Shown here: piece by piece, positions 36,551-45,944 of the stretch
Numbering within the stretch: position 1 is the first letter of the stretch
Layout: each line of letters begins with the position of its first letter
Assembly: GCA_003635185.1 (NCBI GenBank)
Contig: PYJA01000089.1
Coordinates: 1-63,203 of the forward strand
DNA: 63,203 nt
Direction: 5' to 3'
Source: Candidatus Poribacteria bacterium
Lineage (GTDB): Bacteria; Poribacteria; WGA-4E; WGA-3G
Notes under the pieces: model-generated
Told to the model about the DNA's origin: nothing
The model's input: the letters and a program-made list of their open reading frames with translations, nothing else
The model's database searches: none
Position numbers and translations under genes: made by a program

Positions 36551-37981
36551 TTATACCGTATTCTCTTTGAGGGTATTGACTAACAATTCTGCATGATCGG
36601 ATATTTTGCGAATTGCTGTAAGTATCCGTTCTGCTGCTTTTGGAACTGGTTTCGTTAAGAGTGGCAAAAATACTAATTGTGAACACACTTTCTCGGTAAT
36701 AGGTAGGTCTCCTGGAGCATATCCTTCATAATCTCCTCCCATTTCAGATGTACAGAGAGCCCCTCGGCCATTTGTAAAAATATCAAGCCCCATCATAAAA
36801 AGTGGAAGGGTGTGCAGCAAGGGGTACGGATTGCTATTTGTTGGCAAACTCCCTGAAAAAACAGGCACGCCATCACCGACCATGAGTGGATAAGGATTAT
36901 TATTTGCCAAGACACCTTCTTTGCGTAAAGCGTGAGCAAACATTGGTGCGGGCAGGCCGTGCATCTCCTCCTCGCGGTAACAGATAGGAAATCCAAAGAA
37001 CGCTGCTGGTTCCGCACCTGTATATTGTTCAATAGCATGCACTCCTGGGATATTTTGTAATTCTTCTCTTATTTCTTCTATATACTTGCGACGGTTTACG
37101 TTGAGTTCGTCAAGTTTCTGCAACTGCACCGAAGCAATGCCAATTGCTACCGGATGCGCGCGATATTTTACACCTAACCCCATAGGTGGAAGATGTGCGT
37201 AATTAAGAGCAGCAGGATCCAACACAGGATCTCCAATACTATTTATGCCGCGATTCACTTGACCTAACAAACAGGCGCGTTCAAAAACTGTTATATCATC
37301 TGTAGCAAGCATCCCACCTTCGCCAGCACTTACCGCTTTGCTTCCTTGTAAACTCCATGCACCGACTTGTCCGATACTGCCACACGGCTTACCTTTGTAA
37401 GACGCTCCGTGCGCGTGTGAACAGTCTTCTATCACAGGCACGCCTGTTTCTTCACTGAGCGCCATCAGTGCCTCCATATCACACACGTTACCCCATAGAT
37501 GTACTGCGACAATCGCTTTTGTCCGCTCTGTAATGCGCTGTCGAACATCGTTAAAATCAATAAGTAACGTTTTTGGATCGACTTCGCAAAAGACAGGTCT
37601 TGCGTTTAGCATTAAAGCAGGTGTTATAGAACCCATCCATGTATACGTCGGACAGATAACTTCATCACCCGGTCCAACCCCGAGCCCGAACATAGCACTA
37701 TGTAACGCAGCAGTACCATTGCTTAGACTTATAGCAAATTGGGTCTGGTGGCGTTCACGCCATATCTTCTCAAATTCCTGAACAACGGAAGACCCTCCGG
37801 ACAGTTCGTTCCGCAACGTCATTTCATAGGCAATCTGTGCTTCTACTTCAGTGATTTGATGCCATTGATCTAATTTTGGGAATGGTGCGTCCTCCGATAT
37901 TTCAAAAACTGGTTTTCCACCTAAAACAGCGGGAAGGTTTTTTGTGCCGATCTCAGTGTTAGAAAATTGCATATTTTTCAT
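36551..37981 (-). CDS. DegT/DnrJ/EryC1/StrS-family aminotransferase
   Basis: 476-residue PLP-dependent enzyme of the sugar aminotransferase family. The PLP lysine is K215 (SLQGSKAVSAGEGG), with D186 in VIEDCSHAHG and the cofactor loop SNGTAALHSAM (87-97). Members make amino sugars or 3-amino-5-hydroxybenzoate-like precursors; length and neighbours do not decide which. It is longer than the usual 370-430 residues because of insertions after residue 320. Probably cotranscribed with glpD. Confidence 0.92.
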   Translation of the reverse strand: MKNMQFSNTEIGTKNLPAVLGGKPVFEISEDAPFPKLDQWHQITEVEAQIAYEMTLRNELSGGSSVVQEFEKIWRERHQTQFAISLSNGTAALHSAMFGLGVGPGDEVICPTYTWMGSITPALMLNARPVFCEVDPKTLLIDFNDVRQRITERTKAIVAVHLWGNVCDMEALMALSEETGVPVIEDCSHAHGASYKGKPCGSIGQVGAWSLQGSKAVSAGEGGMLATDDITVFERACLLGQVNRGINSIGDPVLDPAALNYAHLPPMGLGVKYRAHPVAIGIASVQLQKLDELNVNRRKYIEEIREELQNIPGVHAIEQYTGAEPAAFFGFPICYREEEMHGLPAPMFAHALRKEGVLANNNPYPLMVGDGVPVFSGSLPTNSNPYPLLHTLPLFMMGLDIFTNGRGALCTSEMGGDYEGYAPGDLPITEKVCSQLVFLPLLTKPVPKAAERILTAIRKISDHAELLVNTLKENTV

Positions 37982-38110
37982 CGTATTTTGCCAGTGTTAT
38001 GATTTTGTAAAGGTTCTAAATTATTGTATTGATCACAAACCTTCGGATCAATGATTTAAAATATTGGCTGGATTTACCTTGAATTGAAATTAGTAGAAAA
38101 TCCAAAACAA

Positions 38111-38139
38111 TTGTTTTTATATCTTGCCTGTGTTATACT
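38111..38139 (+). promoter_or_regulatory. Possible promoter for the 38270 permease pair
   Basis: TTGTTT (38111-38116), 17 bp, TATACT (38134-38139). The leader to the TTG start is about 125 bases. The rest of the 288-base gap (37982-38269) shows nothing else I can name. Confidence 0.45.
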
Positions 38140-38269
38140 AACAACACTTGTAAGCTTGGTACAAAAGAAAACGTTGTAAATCTAACCAAGTTTACATTTA
38201 TACATAATATCACGTTTGCGATAAACTGTCAATTTTTTGTGACTTGGCCTTTACATCTCTGAGAAGATT

Positions 38270-39355
38270 TTGAATATCCGCCAATCTTTTACTCCGTTGT
38301 TCAACAGTCTGGTTGTTCAGATTCTACAATTAATCCGTAACCTTTTGCCGCCGTTGCTTGCGATCTGCGGATTTTTTCTTTTATGTGGGATTGTGTTAAT
38401 CCTAAGGGGACAGAACCCATGGGAGTTTTATACAACAATCTTTATCAGTGGGTTTTCCAGTTTTGATGAAGTCGGTAGTGTGCTGTTTAATTCAACACCA
38501 CTTATTTTTACAGGACTTGCTGTCGCTATAGGATATAAAGGCGGATTGTTTAATATTGGTTGCGAAGGACAACTCTATGTCGCTGCCTTTGCTGCTGCGT
38601 GGGTAGGTATGCATCTAAACCTCCCTTCTGTTATATTAGTGCCTTTTTGTATAAGTGCTGCAATGATTGCGGGGAGTATTTGGGGAGCGGTGCCTGGGTT
38701 CTTAAAAGCGAAATTCGGCGCACATGAAGTTATCAACACAATTATGATGAACTTCATTGCGCTTGCCGTAACGAATTTCCTCGTCATATCTGTTTACCGT
38801 GAACCGGATCAGATGGCCCCACAAACGTCTCAGGTCCATGAAGCAGCACGACTGCCGCGTCTATCAAATATGTTGCCTTTCCTCTCCCAGAGTAATCTTT
38901 TAGATGCAAGTTTTTTGATAGCGTGTTTTTGTGTTTTAATCTGCTATATCTTTTTAAAGCATACTCGGTGGGGGTACGAACTCCGTTTAGTCGGCAACGC
39001 GCCAGAAGTCGCTGAATATGGCGGCATCAATCCGCGTACAGTGACGGTGTGGGTGATGGCACTGAGCGGCGCAATTGCGGGGTTAGCAGGTGTCGCAGAC
39101 GTTATGGGATATCGACACAGATTCTCAGATGGTTTCTCATCTGGATGGGGTTTCACCGGAATTGCTGTTGCGCTTTTAGGTAGAAATCATCCATTCGGTG
39201 TTTTTGCATCAGCACTGTTATTTGGTTTATTCACTAAAGTTGCTTTGGACATTGAACTTATCTTAGAGGTGCCGCGCGGCTTATTTCTCGCCGGCCAGGG
39301 ATTACTAATTATTGCGTTGGTATGTATGGAAGGGATTTCAAAGAGAAATAATTAA
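38270..39355 (+). CDS. ABC transporter permease, nucleoside/BmpA-system type (first)
   Basis: 361 residues from a TTG preceded by GAGAAGAT. Ten or so hydrophobic segments. VAIGYKGGLFNIGCEGQLYVAAF, here shown as GGLFNIGCEGQLY (about 102-114), and NTIMMNFIA (about 159-167) mark the YufP/NupB-like permeases that work with BmpA-type nucleoside-binding proteins. It overlaps the next gene by one base. No binding protein or ATPase is adjacent. Confidence 0.9.
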   Translation: MNIRQSFTPLFNSLVVQILQLIRNLLPPLLAICGFFLLCGIVLILRGQNPWEFYTTIFISGFSSFDEVGSVLFNSTPLIFTGLAVAIGYKGGLFNIGCEGQLYVAAFAAAWVGMHLNLPSVILVPFCISAAMIAGSIWGAVPGFLKAKFGAHEVINTIMMNFIALAVTNFLVISVYREPDQMAPQTSQVHEAARLPRLSNMLPFLSQSNLLDASFLIACFCVLICYIFLKHTRWGYELRLVGNAPEVAEYGGINPRTVTVWVMALSGAIAGLAGVADVMGYRHRFSDGFSSGWGFTGIAVALLGRNHPFGVFASALLFGLFTKVALDIELILEVPRGLFLAGQGLLIIALVCMEGISKRNN

Positions 39356-40197
39356 TGATTTTAGATTTGATTCCAAGCACATTGCGAATGACGACACCTT
39401 TAGGATTCGCAGCACTCGGTGGAATTTGCTCCGAACGATCAGGCATAATTAATATTGCCCTTGAAGGTATGATGCTCATTGGGGCGTACGGCTATGTAGT
39501 TGGTGCACATGTATCCGGTTCAGCTTGGGGTGGGTTATGTATTGGCATCGGTTTAGGAATTGTATTAGCCTTGTTGCACGCAGTAGCCACAATTACTTTT
39601 CACGCTGAGCAAATTGTCACGGGGGTTGCCATTAACATTCTCGCATTGGGCATCATAGAATATCTTGTACCGACCAAAGAACGCGTGCCAGGATTACCTG
39701 AGTTGAAGCTGCCAATTATCGGTTCCTACAGTATACTCGTTTATCTATTGCCTATACTGATGGTGGCAAGTCATATCTTGCTTTTCAAAACACCGTGGGG
39801 ATTGCGATTGCGTGCTGCTGGAGAATCAACCGAAGCACTCAAAACGCTCAGTTTAAGTCGCGCTAAATGGCAATATTTCGGTGTAATATTGAGCGGTATC
39901 TTGGCATCAATAGGCGGTTGTTTTCTGGTATCCGATGTCCATGTCTTTACAGAAGGCATAATAGGAGGACGGGGATATGTAGCGTTAGCAGCAGTTATCT
40001 TCGGAAATTGGTGTCCGCTTTACGGTGTTGCTGCATGCCTACTCTTCGGATTTGCAACCTCTTTTGAAATCACGAATCCGTGGGCGATACCTGAGCAGCT
40101 GATAAAGATATTTCCATATATTTTAACTATGATCGTGCTTGCTGGGCTTGTTGGTAGATCGCGTCCGCCAGCAGCTCTGGGAAAAATGGAACCCTAA
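39355..40197 (+). CDS. ABC transporter permease, nucleoside/BmpA-system type (second)
   Basis: 280 residues; the ATG overlaps the previous stop (TAATG). GGICSERSGIINIALEGMMLIGA (shown in part: SERSGIINIALEGMML, about 25-40) and EQIVTGVAINILALGI (about 86-101) are typical of the YufQ/NupC-like partner permease. The two subunits should form one membrane channel; substrate inferred as a nucleoside or related compound. Confidence 0.9.
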   Translation: MILDLIPSTLRMTTPLGFAALGGICSERSGIINIALEGMMLIGAYGYVVGAHVSGSAWGGLCIGIGLGIVLALLHAVATITFHAEQIVTGVAINILALGIIEYLVPTKERVPGLPELKLPIIGSYSILVYLLPILMVASHILLFKTPWGLRLRAAGESTEALKTLSLSRAKWQYFGVILSGILASIGGCFLVSDVHVFTEGIIGGRGYVALAAVIFGNWCPLYGVAACLLFGFATSFEITNPWAIPEQLIKIFPYILTMIVLAGLVGRSRPPAALGKMEP

Positions 40198-40317
40198 CAA
40201 TCTGGAAAAGAATCTTTTAAGAACATCCGCCATTGACTTTGCCATGTTTTCTACTTCCAACTCGTGTGTCCATTGGTCAATAAGTGCAATCAAATCTTCG
40301 TGTTCATCAATCCAAAT

Positions 40318-41316
40318 TTAATGGCAATGAATACTTTTTGCAACCTCTTGTGCAAGGTTCTCGGAGGTTTCGTGGCGTCCAATTGATTGCACTACATAGA
40401 TACGGTTGGTCCGATGGCAGTGCCAAATAAAAAACGTAAGTCTTACCCGTTTTCGAAGTTTATCAAGTACCAACAAAGGTGAAAACGGCATACTGTCGTA
40501 AAGCCGTGTCTGCTGTCCGACAAAATTTATGTGTTCGTCTCCGTGCTCTTCGTGCAGTATTACTTCAAACCCATAACCCCGAATCGCTTTTGCGTAGCGC
40601 GCCCGAAACCAAGTCTCTAACGGATTCAGTTCTGACGTAAATTCGTTTAATAGCACCTCCGCAGGCCCGTAACGTTCAACGCTAAGTTTACGACTTTTCC
40701 CTCTGGCAAATGTAAACAACAGGTACCCGCTGAGCAGTTTCTGCTTTTCCAACTTGTAGTTTTTCGGAACAGCAAGCCTAAGACCATAAGCACTCCAAAC
40801 GGTGTGCTTTAGGTCTTCTTGGTCCGAAATAGATTGGAAGATGCGGAGCACCGTAGGTCGCCAATTTTCTTTTAGCCTCCCCATGACTTGGACAATGGTA
40901 ATCCGTTTAGTTTCAGGACTATGCAAAATCAACCCGTTTGCGCGGATGCCTCCTTTCCAACTGAACCCAAGTACTGTGTGCCCCTTTAAGAAATCTTCAT
41001 CTTTGATAAGGTCAACGTTCCGACGAAACGATACATTGCCACCACGTTTGTAGTTTTTACGGACTAACTTGAAGTATTCGTCGAGTGTTTTGTGTAGGTC
41101 AGGTTTTTTCTTTCGTGTTTTTGCCCATTTGAGTTCTAAGCGAGGCATCTCTGCGTCATCTAAACGGAGGTAGCCATTCTTCTCATCACCACTGATACCG
41201 CTAATTTCCCAAGTTGTCGGAATCTCTAACTGAATGCCCGCCCAACCAAATTTTTCAAATTTTCCCGCTGAAGAGGATTCTGCTTTAGGGGCAGAATCGG
41301 GTGATTTCTCCTTCAA
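40318..41316 (-). CDS. Unknown protein with two related halves
   Basis: 332 residues with no signal peptide. Two halves of about 150 residues look alike: GWAGIQLEIPTTWEISG ... GYLRLDD near the start and SAYGLRLAVPKNYKLEK ... GYLLFTF in the second half, each ending in a V-Q-x-x-G-R motif. This suggests internal duplication of one beta-rich domain. I do not recognise the family. In the same frame the DNA after the TAA at 40318 stays open and protein-like for about 40 codons, so the gene may once have been longer. Confidence 0.75.
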   Translation of the reverse strand: MKEKSPDSAPKAESSSAGKFEKFGWAGIQLEIPTTWEISGISGDEKNGYLRLDDAEMPRLELKWAKTRKKKPDLHKTLDEYFKLVRKNYKRGGNVSFRRNVDLIKDEDFLKGHTVLGFSWKGGIRANGLILHSPETKRITIVQVMGRLKENWRPTVLRIFQSISDQEDLKHTVWSAYGLRLAVPKNYKLEKQKLLSGYLLFTFARGKSRKLSVERYGPAEVLLNEFTSELNPLETWFRARYAKAIRGYGFEVILHEEHGDEHINFVGQQTRLYDSMPFSPLLVLDKLRKRVRLTFFIWHCHRTNRIYVVQSIGRHETSENLAQEVAKSIHCH

Positions 41317-41350
41317 ATTGGCACCTCAGGACTTAGCAAATAACCAAAGT

Positions 41351-41458
41351 TTAATCGCGTATCGCGATTTGCTGCCACAAACGAATTGTTTTGTCGTCGC
41401 TTGCACTGGCAAGAGTTTTTCCATCGGGACTCCACGCAACTGAATTAACATTACCTAT
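41351..41458 (-). pseudogene. WD40-repeat remnant
   Basis: The minus strand reads [20 protein letters not shown] then [10 protein letters not shown] and stops at TAA (41353-41351). That is one clean WD40 blade ([23 protein letters not shown]). Upstream of it I see no start codon or further WD40 sequence, so it looks like the last blade of a lost or transposed gene. Confidence 0.7.
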
Positions 41459-41616
41459 ATTGATAAGTATACATACTATTTTGAACAGTGTGAAGAAAAA
41501 ACTGAGCAAATTGCAGGTAATTTAAAAAGAATTGGATAAATTCCCTTAAAGTTGACATCGCTTTCGGGGAATATAGGTGGGCATGATCCACCCGCCGACA
41601 ACAAAAAACATTACAA

Positions 41617-41730
41617 TTAACGATTCTGTAAGAGTTCTTTCAAGGCTGCTTTCTTCTTTTTTTTACGGCGTAACTGACGTTGGCGAATCTGTGTTCGCCG
41701 TCTCACTTGACCGCTTTTACTCCGTGCCAT
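41617..41730 (-). CDS. 37-residue, highly basic protein
   Basis: MARSKSGQVRRRTQIRQRQL then a run of R and K ending in ALKELLQNR: about half of the residues are K or R. The ATG at 41730 has a near-perfect Shine-Dalgarno (AAGGAGGT) and overlaps the end of the 379-residue gene by 14 bases, so it is probably the second gene of that unit. Composition suggests RNA or ribosome binding. I do not recognise the family. Confidence 0.65.
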   Translation of the reverse strand: MARSKSGQVRRRTQIRQRQLRRKKKKKAALKELLQNR

Positions 41731-42856
41731 CAGTGTTACCTCCTTCTTCATAAGTTTTCGCGAGATACATTACAGTAGATTGGCAATGATCCTCAAATTC
41801 ATCCATCGCCATATCCAATTCTGCTTCAGAATATGCATGAAGTTGCACTCGACTTTCGGTTACGGTGATATAAAGTTCCTGTTTTTCATCAAAATAATCA
41901 AGTTGTGTCGCCGTCTCTTTTGCAAGAGAAGGGCCCTGCCATTTTTTCAAAACTTCTTTGATTGCTAAACCTTCAAAATTTTTGTAGAGTGCTTTTGCAG
42001 GCAGTGAATCCGGAGAAGGTATAGATTCTGACACAAGCGGATCATCTTCAGTTTCAATAATCAATGTGTCTAAGGGATCAACCTGTTGCGACTCAACATT
42101 TGCAGCGGAATGCTCTCTACCGATAGCATCTGAAAACATGTTTGACAGCGTTTCCTCATGTTGAGATTCAGAATCTTCATCTTTGTTTGCTAACACTTCC
42201 GAAACAATAGTTTTTACAATAGGATGTTCCTCGTGCAAAGGTGGCGGATTCTCTACCAACAGACGTAGCGTTTGCATACCAATCGCTTGAATCAACGGGT
42301 GTTCTACAAAAACATCTGGGGGCACTTCACTAAATAGAAATTGAGCGAAGAATGCTACCTCAGCAAGATCACGCTCCCCTGTACGTCTGAGACGATTTTC
42401 ACATGCTGATAATGCAGAAAGCAAAGTACGCATAAATTTGGGGGTAATTAAACGCCCTATAACCTCTGTTTGGAATCTTTCAAAAATTTCATGTCTATCT
42501 TGTGGATTGCCTTCCATATCATTATTGAAAAATGATATATCCGATTTTACATCTAAGGTATCAGAGGCAGCATACTCTGGAAATGCAGATTCTAACTCCG
42601 GTTTGATGTCTATAAGAAATTTCCCCATCTCAATGTACATCAAGTCTAAATCGAAGTGTAAACTTTCAAGTTCCGGCTCCTCAATCAAGTCAGGCGTTTT
42701 CACGAGGCACGTGTACAAACGTTCCTCATCCATCCTACCGTACGGAAGTCTGCGCTGCTTCTCGATTGCTAATTGTTTATGCCTGGTTTTCCGGTCGCGT
42801 TTGCGTTTTTCCCGCTTGCGGGCAACATTCGCTGACCGGCTTTTTTTCTTCGCCAT
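41717..42856 (-). CDS. Unknown soluble protein with basic N-terminus
   Basis: 379 residues. The first 35 are extremely basic (MAKKKSRSANVARKREKRKR and on), the middle is helical, and about 235-290 are acidic and low in complexity. No signal peptide or membrane helix. Together with the coupled 37-residue basic gene it may be a nucleic-acid or ribosome-associated pair. I do not recognise the family. Confidence 0.75.
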   Translation of the reverse strand: MAKKKSRSANVARKREKRKRDRKTRHKQLAIEKQRRLPYGRMDEERLYTCLVKTPDLIEEPELESLHFDLDLMYIEMGKFLIDIKPELESAFPEYAASDTLDVKSDISFFNNDMEGNPQDRHEIFERFQTEVIGRLITPKFMRTLLSALSACENRLRRTGERDLAEVAFFAQFLFSEVPPDVFVEHPLIQAIGMQTLRLLVENPPPLHEEHPIVKTIVSEVLANKDEDSESQHEETLSNMFSDAIGREHSAANVESQQVDPLDTLIIETEDDPLVSESIPSPDSLPAKALYKNFEGLAIKEVLKKWQGPSLAKETATQLDYFDEKQELYITVTESRVQLHAYSEAELDMAMDEFEDHCQSTVMYLAKTYEEGGNTDGTE

Positions 42857-43075
42857 GGTAATATTACTATATTTGATTGAACAATTATATTTTACATCTT
42901 ATATAAAATGTGCTCTGATCCGAATTTTGTATTTATTAAAGTATACACGAATACTATTTTACTGTCAATATCTATTTTGCGAAGGTCGTTGAAATGGTGA
43001 AAACTCAACTAAATAGATCGCTCACTATCTACAACTTTATGCTTTCCCCACTTCCCTACTCCCTACTTGCAATCA

Positions 43076-43104
43076 TTGCCGAATCTCCAACTTTGTGTTA
43101 TAAT
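43076..43104 (+). promoter_or_regulatory. Sigma-70 promoter for the EF-Tu-like gene
   Basis: TTGCCG (43076-43081), 17 bp, TATAAT (43099-43104), ending 43 bases before the ATG at 43148, which has AGGAGAAAGGG. The rest of the gap 42857-43075 shows no gene. Confidence 0.6.
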
Positions 43105-43147
43105 AAAACTAAGATTAGAGAAAAAATATCACCATTAGGAGAAAGGG

Positions 43148-44308
43148 ATGACAAACAGAAGAGAAATCGGGCATAACGGATTACCTATTTGTACACTCGG
43201 TGCGACCGGACACGGAAAAACAACATTAACAGCAGCAATTGCGAAGGTCGTCGCAAAAATCGGGTCAATTCGTTCAAACGTTGGTAATCAATTTGAACAG
43301 CAAGTACCACTTCACCATCCTATCCGAGAAGGTGTTAGCATTACCTATCGTGCAATTGACTACGAAACCAGTGGAAAATTCTATTCACAGATTGACTGTG
43401 AAACACACCTGGACATCGTTAAATTGCTGGTTAGTCGTACATTTGCTATCCACGGGGCAATTTGGGTGGTGGATGCTGTTGATGGTGTTACGCAAGAGGC
43501 TGAGGCACATCTCCGCATAGCAAACCATATAAATATACCTACCATCATTTCCTTTCTCAATATACGAGACACCGCAAAAGATGATGAACTGATAGATATT
43601 TGCCGACAAGAAATGCATGATTCACTTACCAAATGCGGATGGGAAGAACAGAGCAGTTCTATAATCGTTGGCGATGCCGATAGAGCATTAAGCTACAAAG
43701 GCGATCGAATCGGTGCTGATCATTGGAAACCGATTGTTGACCTAATATTTGCGATGAATCGGTGTATGCCAGCACCTATCAATCCTGAAAGTTTGCCGCC
43801 CATTATGCCGATCTATGAAATTGTTGAGGAACTAAAGGAACGTGTCACTGTGCGTGGTGAAATTGTGCAAGGACACCTCGCTGTCGGTCAAGCGGTAGAT
43901 ATCGTTGGAAAAGGCGACCGAATAAAGACAAAGTGCCTTAGCATTAAAGAGAATGAAGTCACTGTAGAGTCTGAACCCGATTGGTTGTCTGTTGGGCAGG
44001 TGCTGTGTCCACCTAAGACTATAAAGGCACATTCTGAATTTACAGCTCTCGTCTATCTACTTACACAAGAGGAAAGCGGCACGCATATCCCGCTTATTGA
44101 AAACGATAAACCTGAAGTCCATTTGTGGGGTATTGATGTGCCAGCGCGTCTACAACTTCCATCAGAATTATCAATTGTTACACCCGGCGCGAATGCCCAT
44201 GTTTCTTTTACACTTGAATTACCGCTTGCAATGGAAGTCGGCACAACGTTTGAGGTGAAGAAAATGGAATCACGGATCGGACTCGGTGTTGTGACTGCGG
44301 TTGTATAA
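43148..44308 (+). CDS. EF-Tu-like protein with altered GTPase motifs
   Basis: 386 residues, the length of EF-Tu (about 394), with three recognisable domains. G1 is GATGHGKTTL (EF-Tu GHVDHGKTTL). Switch I reads REGVSITYRAIDYET (EF-Tu RGITI...VEYET). G3 is DCETHLD where EF-Tu has DCPGHAD, so the catalytic glycine is lost. G4 is LNIRD where EF-Tu has NKCD, so the guanine-specificity lysine is lost. It therefore may bind a nucleotide weakly or differently. It is not SelB, which is much longer. AGGAGAAAGGG precedes the ATG. True EF-Tu must be elsewhere. Confidence 0.85.
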   Translation: MTNRREIGHNGLPICTLGATGHGKTTLTAAIAKVVAKIGSIRSNVGNQFEQQVPLHHPIREGVSITYRAIDYETSGKFYSQIDCETHLDIVKLLVSRTFAIHGAIWVVDAVDGVTQEAEAHLRIANHINIPTIISFLNIRDTAKDDELIDICRQEMHDSLTKCGWEEQSSSIIVGDADRALSYKGDRIGADHWKPIVDLIFAMNRCMPAPINPESLPPIMPIYEIVEELKERVTVRGEIVQGHLAVGQAVDIVGKGDRIKTKCLSIKENEVTVESEPDWLSVGQVLCPPKTIKAHSEFTALVYLLTQEESGTHIPLIENDKPEVHLWGIDVPARLQLPSELSIVTPGANAHVSFTLELPLAMEVGTTFEVKKMESRIGLGVVTAVV

Positions 44309-44321
44309 TTCGCTCTTAAAT

Positions 44322-45029
44322 CTACCGCGCAATGGCAATTGCATCACATAGGGCAAGGTCACCAGTATACAAAGCGCGCCCTATAATCGCACCACTTGCA
44401 CCGATCCCTTTTAATCTTTCAATATCAGAAAGCGATGTAACACCGCCAGAAGCAATGACATCTGCGGACACTGCTTTAACAATATCCGCAGTAGCCGTAA
44501 CATTAGGCCCTTTAAGCATACCATCGCTTTTGATGTCAGTGTAAATAAGCGTCTGGACTTCAGCCATCTCCACAGCAAATTTAACTGCAGATTTTTGAGA
44601 AATCTCTAACCACCCATGTGTAGCGACCATGCCGTCTTTCGCGTCAATACCTACAGCGATCCGTTCCCTGTGTTTTGCACAAGCCTGCTGGACCAAACTC
44701 GGTTGTTTAAGTGCAGCTGTGCCTAAAATAGCGCGGTGCACGCCTAACGCCAAAACAGCCTCCAACTGCTCCATATTTCTAATGCCGCCGCCAAGTTGAA
44801 CGGGGATGTCAAGTACATCAACAATCTCTCGGACAATATGTAGATTTGCCGATTCACCTTGAAACGCGCCATCTAAATCAACCAGATGCAAGTATTCTGC
44901 TCCTTCTGCTTGCCACCGCTTTGCCATCTCTACAGGTGAATCTGAGAATACAGTCTCCTGTTCCGCAATCCCCTGCACCAGATTAACACACTTGCCACCA
45001 CGTAGGTCTATTGCCGGTAAAATTTGCAC
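44322..45029 (-). CDS. hisA: HisA, ProFAR isomerase (histidine biosynthesis)
   Basis: (Beta-alpha)8-barrel enzyme that isomerises ProFAR to PRFAR. 235 residues. Catalytic D8 in AIDLRGGKCVNLVQG and the second aspartate in VGIDAKDG (about 127); phosphate loops GGIRN and ASGGVTS are present. It starts with GTG after AAAGGAAC. No other his gene is adjacent; it sits 16 bases after a sugar ABC permease gene and probably shares that transcript. Confidence 0.97.
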   Translation of the reverse strand: MQILPAIDLRGGKCVNLVQGIAEQETVFSDSPVEMAKRWQAEGAEYLHLVDLDGAFQGESANLHIVREIVDVLDIPVQLGGGIRNMEQLEAVLALGVHRAILGTAALKQPSLVQQACAKHRERIAVGIDAKDGMVATHGWLEISQKSAVKFAVEMAEVQTLIYTDIKSDGMLKGPNVTATADIVKAVSADVIASGGVTSLSDIERLKGIGASGAIIGRALYTGDLALCDAIAIAR

Positions 45030-45044
45030 TGTTGTTCCTTTCCA

Positions 45045-45944
45045 CTATTCCTCTCGGAAAATTCCAAGTAACTTCAATTGCGCTATTGAGATAATAGCAA
45101 TAATAATAAAAAGCACCCATCCGATTGTTGCTGCGTAACCGAGACGCATAAACTGAAACCCGTTTTTGTAGAGATACATTACAATAGTTGAACCCGCATC
45201 AGCAGGTTCACCGCCATTTGTTAAAATATAGGGCAAATCAAAGAGTTGGAATGAACCAATCATAGATACGACAACCACAAAGGCGATAACGGGTCGTAAA
45301 GAGGGTAATGTGATATGCACAAACGATTGCCACCAATTCGCACCGTCGACTGCTGCGGCTTCATACAATTCCTGTCGAATTCCTTGTAACCCCGCTAAAA
45401 AGAAGATCATGTTGAAACCCGCCCACTGCCACACACCTGTTAGAATGACAGCTGGCATTACATACTCGCCTTTACTGAGCCAGCCTATCTCTTTTCCAAA
45501 AAGTATAAATTCGTTGTTGATTAACCCTGCCCGTTGGTCAAAAATAAGATTAAAGATAATGGCTACAAACACACCAGCAACCAGAACAGGGGCAAAAAAG
45601 GCGAGACGTAGGAAATTTTTCCCTTTCACGAACTTTGCGTTCAGCAAAATAGCAAGTCCTAATGCTATCGGTAATTGGAGGATTAACGTGCCAAGCGCAA
45701 AATAGGTCGTATTCCATAGTGATTTCCAGAAGATCGGATCGCGAAGCAGGTCTGTGAAGTTACTAATGCCGACAAAGATTCGGCTCTGAAATCCGCGCAT
45801 CTCATAAAAACTCATGATGAGCGATGAGATTAACGGATATCCCATAAAGACGATAAAGAGAATATAAAACGGCGCTATAAAAAGATAAGGCGCAATTTTC
45901 TGTTGTTGATGCCAAAAGTTATATCTATTCCGTTCCGAATTCAT
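45045..45944 (-). CDS. Sugar ABC transporter permease (MalF/UgpA type)
   Basis: 299-residue inner-membrane protein with six helices. The EAA loop is ELYEAAAVDGANWWQSFVHI (about 191-210), which contacts the ATPase. It overlaps the binding-protein gene by 20 bases. The usual second permease (MalG/UgpE type) and ATPase are not next to it; hisA follows instead. Confidence 0.95.
   Translation of the reverse strand: MNSERNRYNFWHQQQKIAPYLFIAPFYILFIVFMGYPLISSLIMSFYEMRGFQSRIFVGISNFTDLLRDPIFWKSLWNTTYFALGTLILQLPIALGLAILLNAKFVKGKNFLRLAFFAPVLVAGVFVAIIFNLIFDQRAGLINNEFILFGKEIGWLSKGEYVMPAVILTGVWQWAGFNMIFFLAGLQGIRQELYEAAAVDGANWWQSFVHITLPSLRPVIAFVVVVSMIGSFQLFDLPYILTNGGEPADAGSTIVMYLYKNGFQFMRLGYAATIGWVLFIIIAIISIAQLKLLGIFREE

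Noticed and set aside
42438-42992. 184-codon plus-strand frame opposite the 379-residue gene
   Set aside because: The opposite strand has the better start, ribosome site and protein-like sequence.
43148-44308. EF-Tu-like gene as SelB, given the selenoprotein in the window
   Set aside because: It lacks the long C-terminal winged-helix region of SelB and has damaged GTPase motifs.
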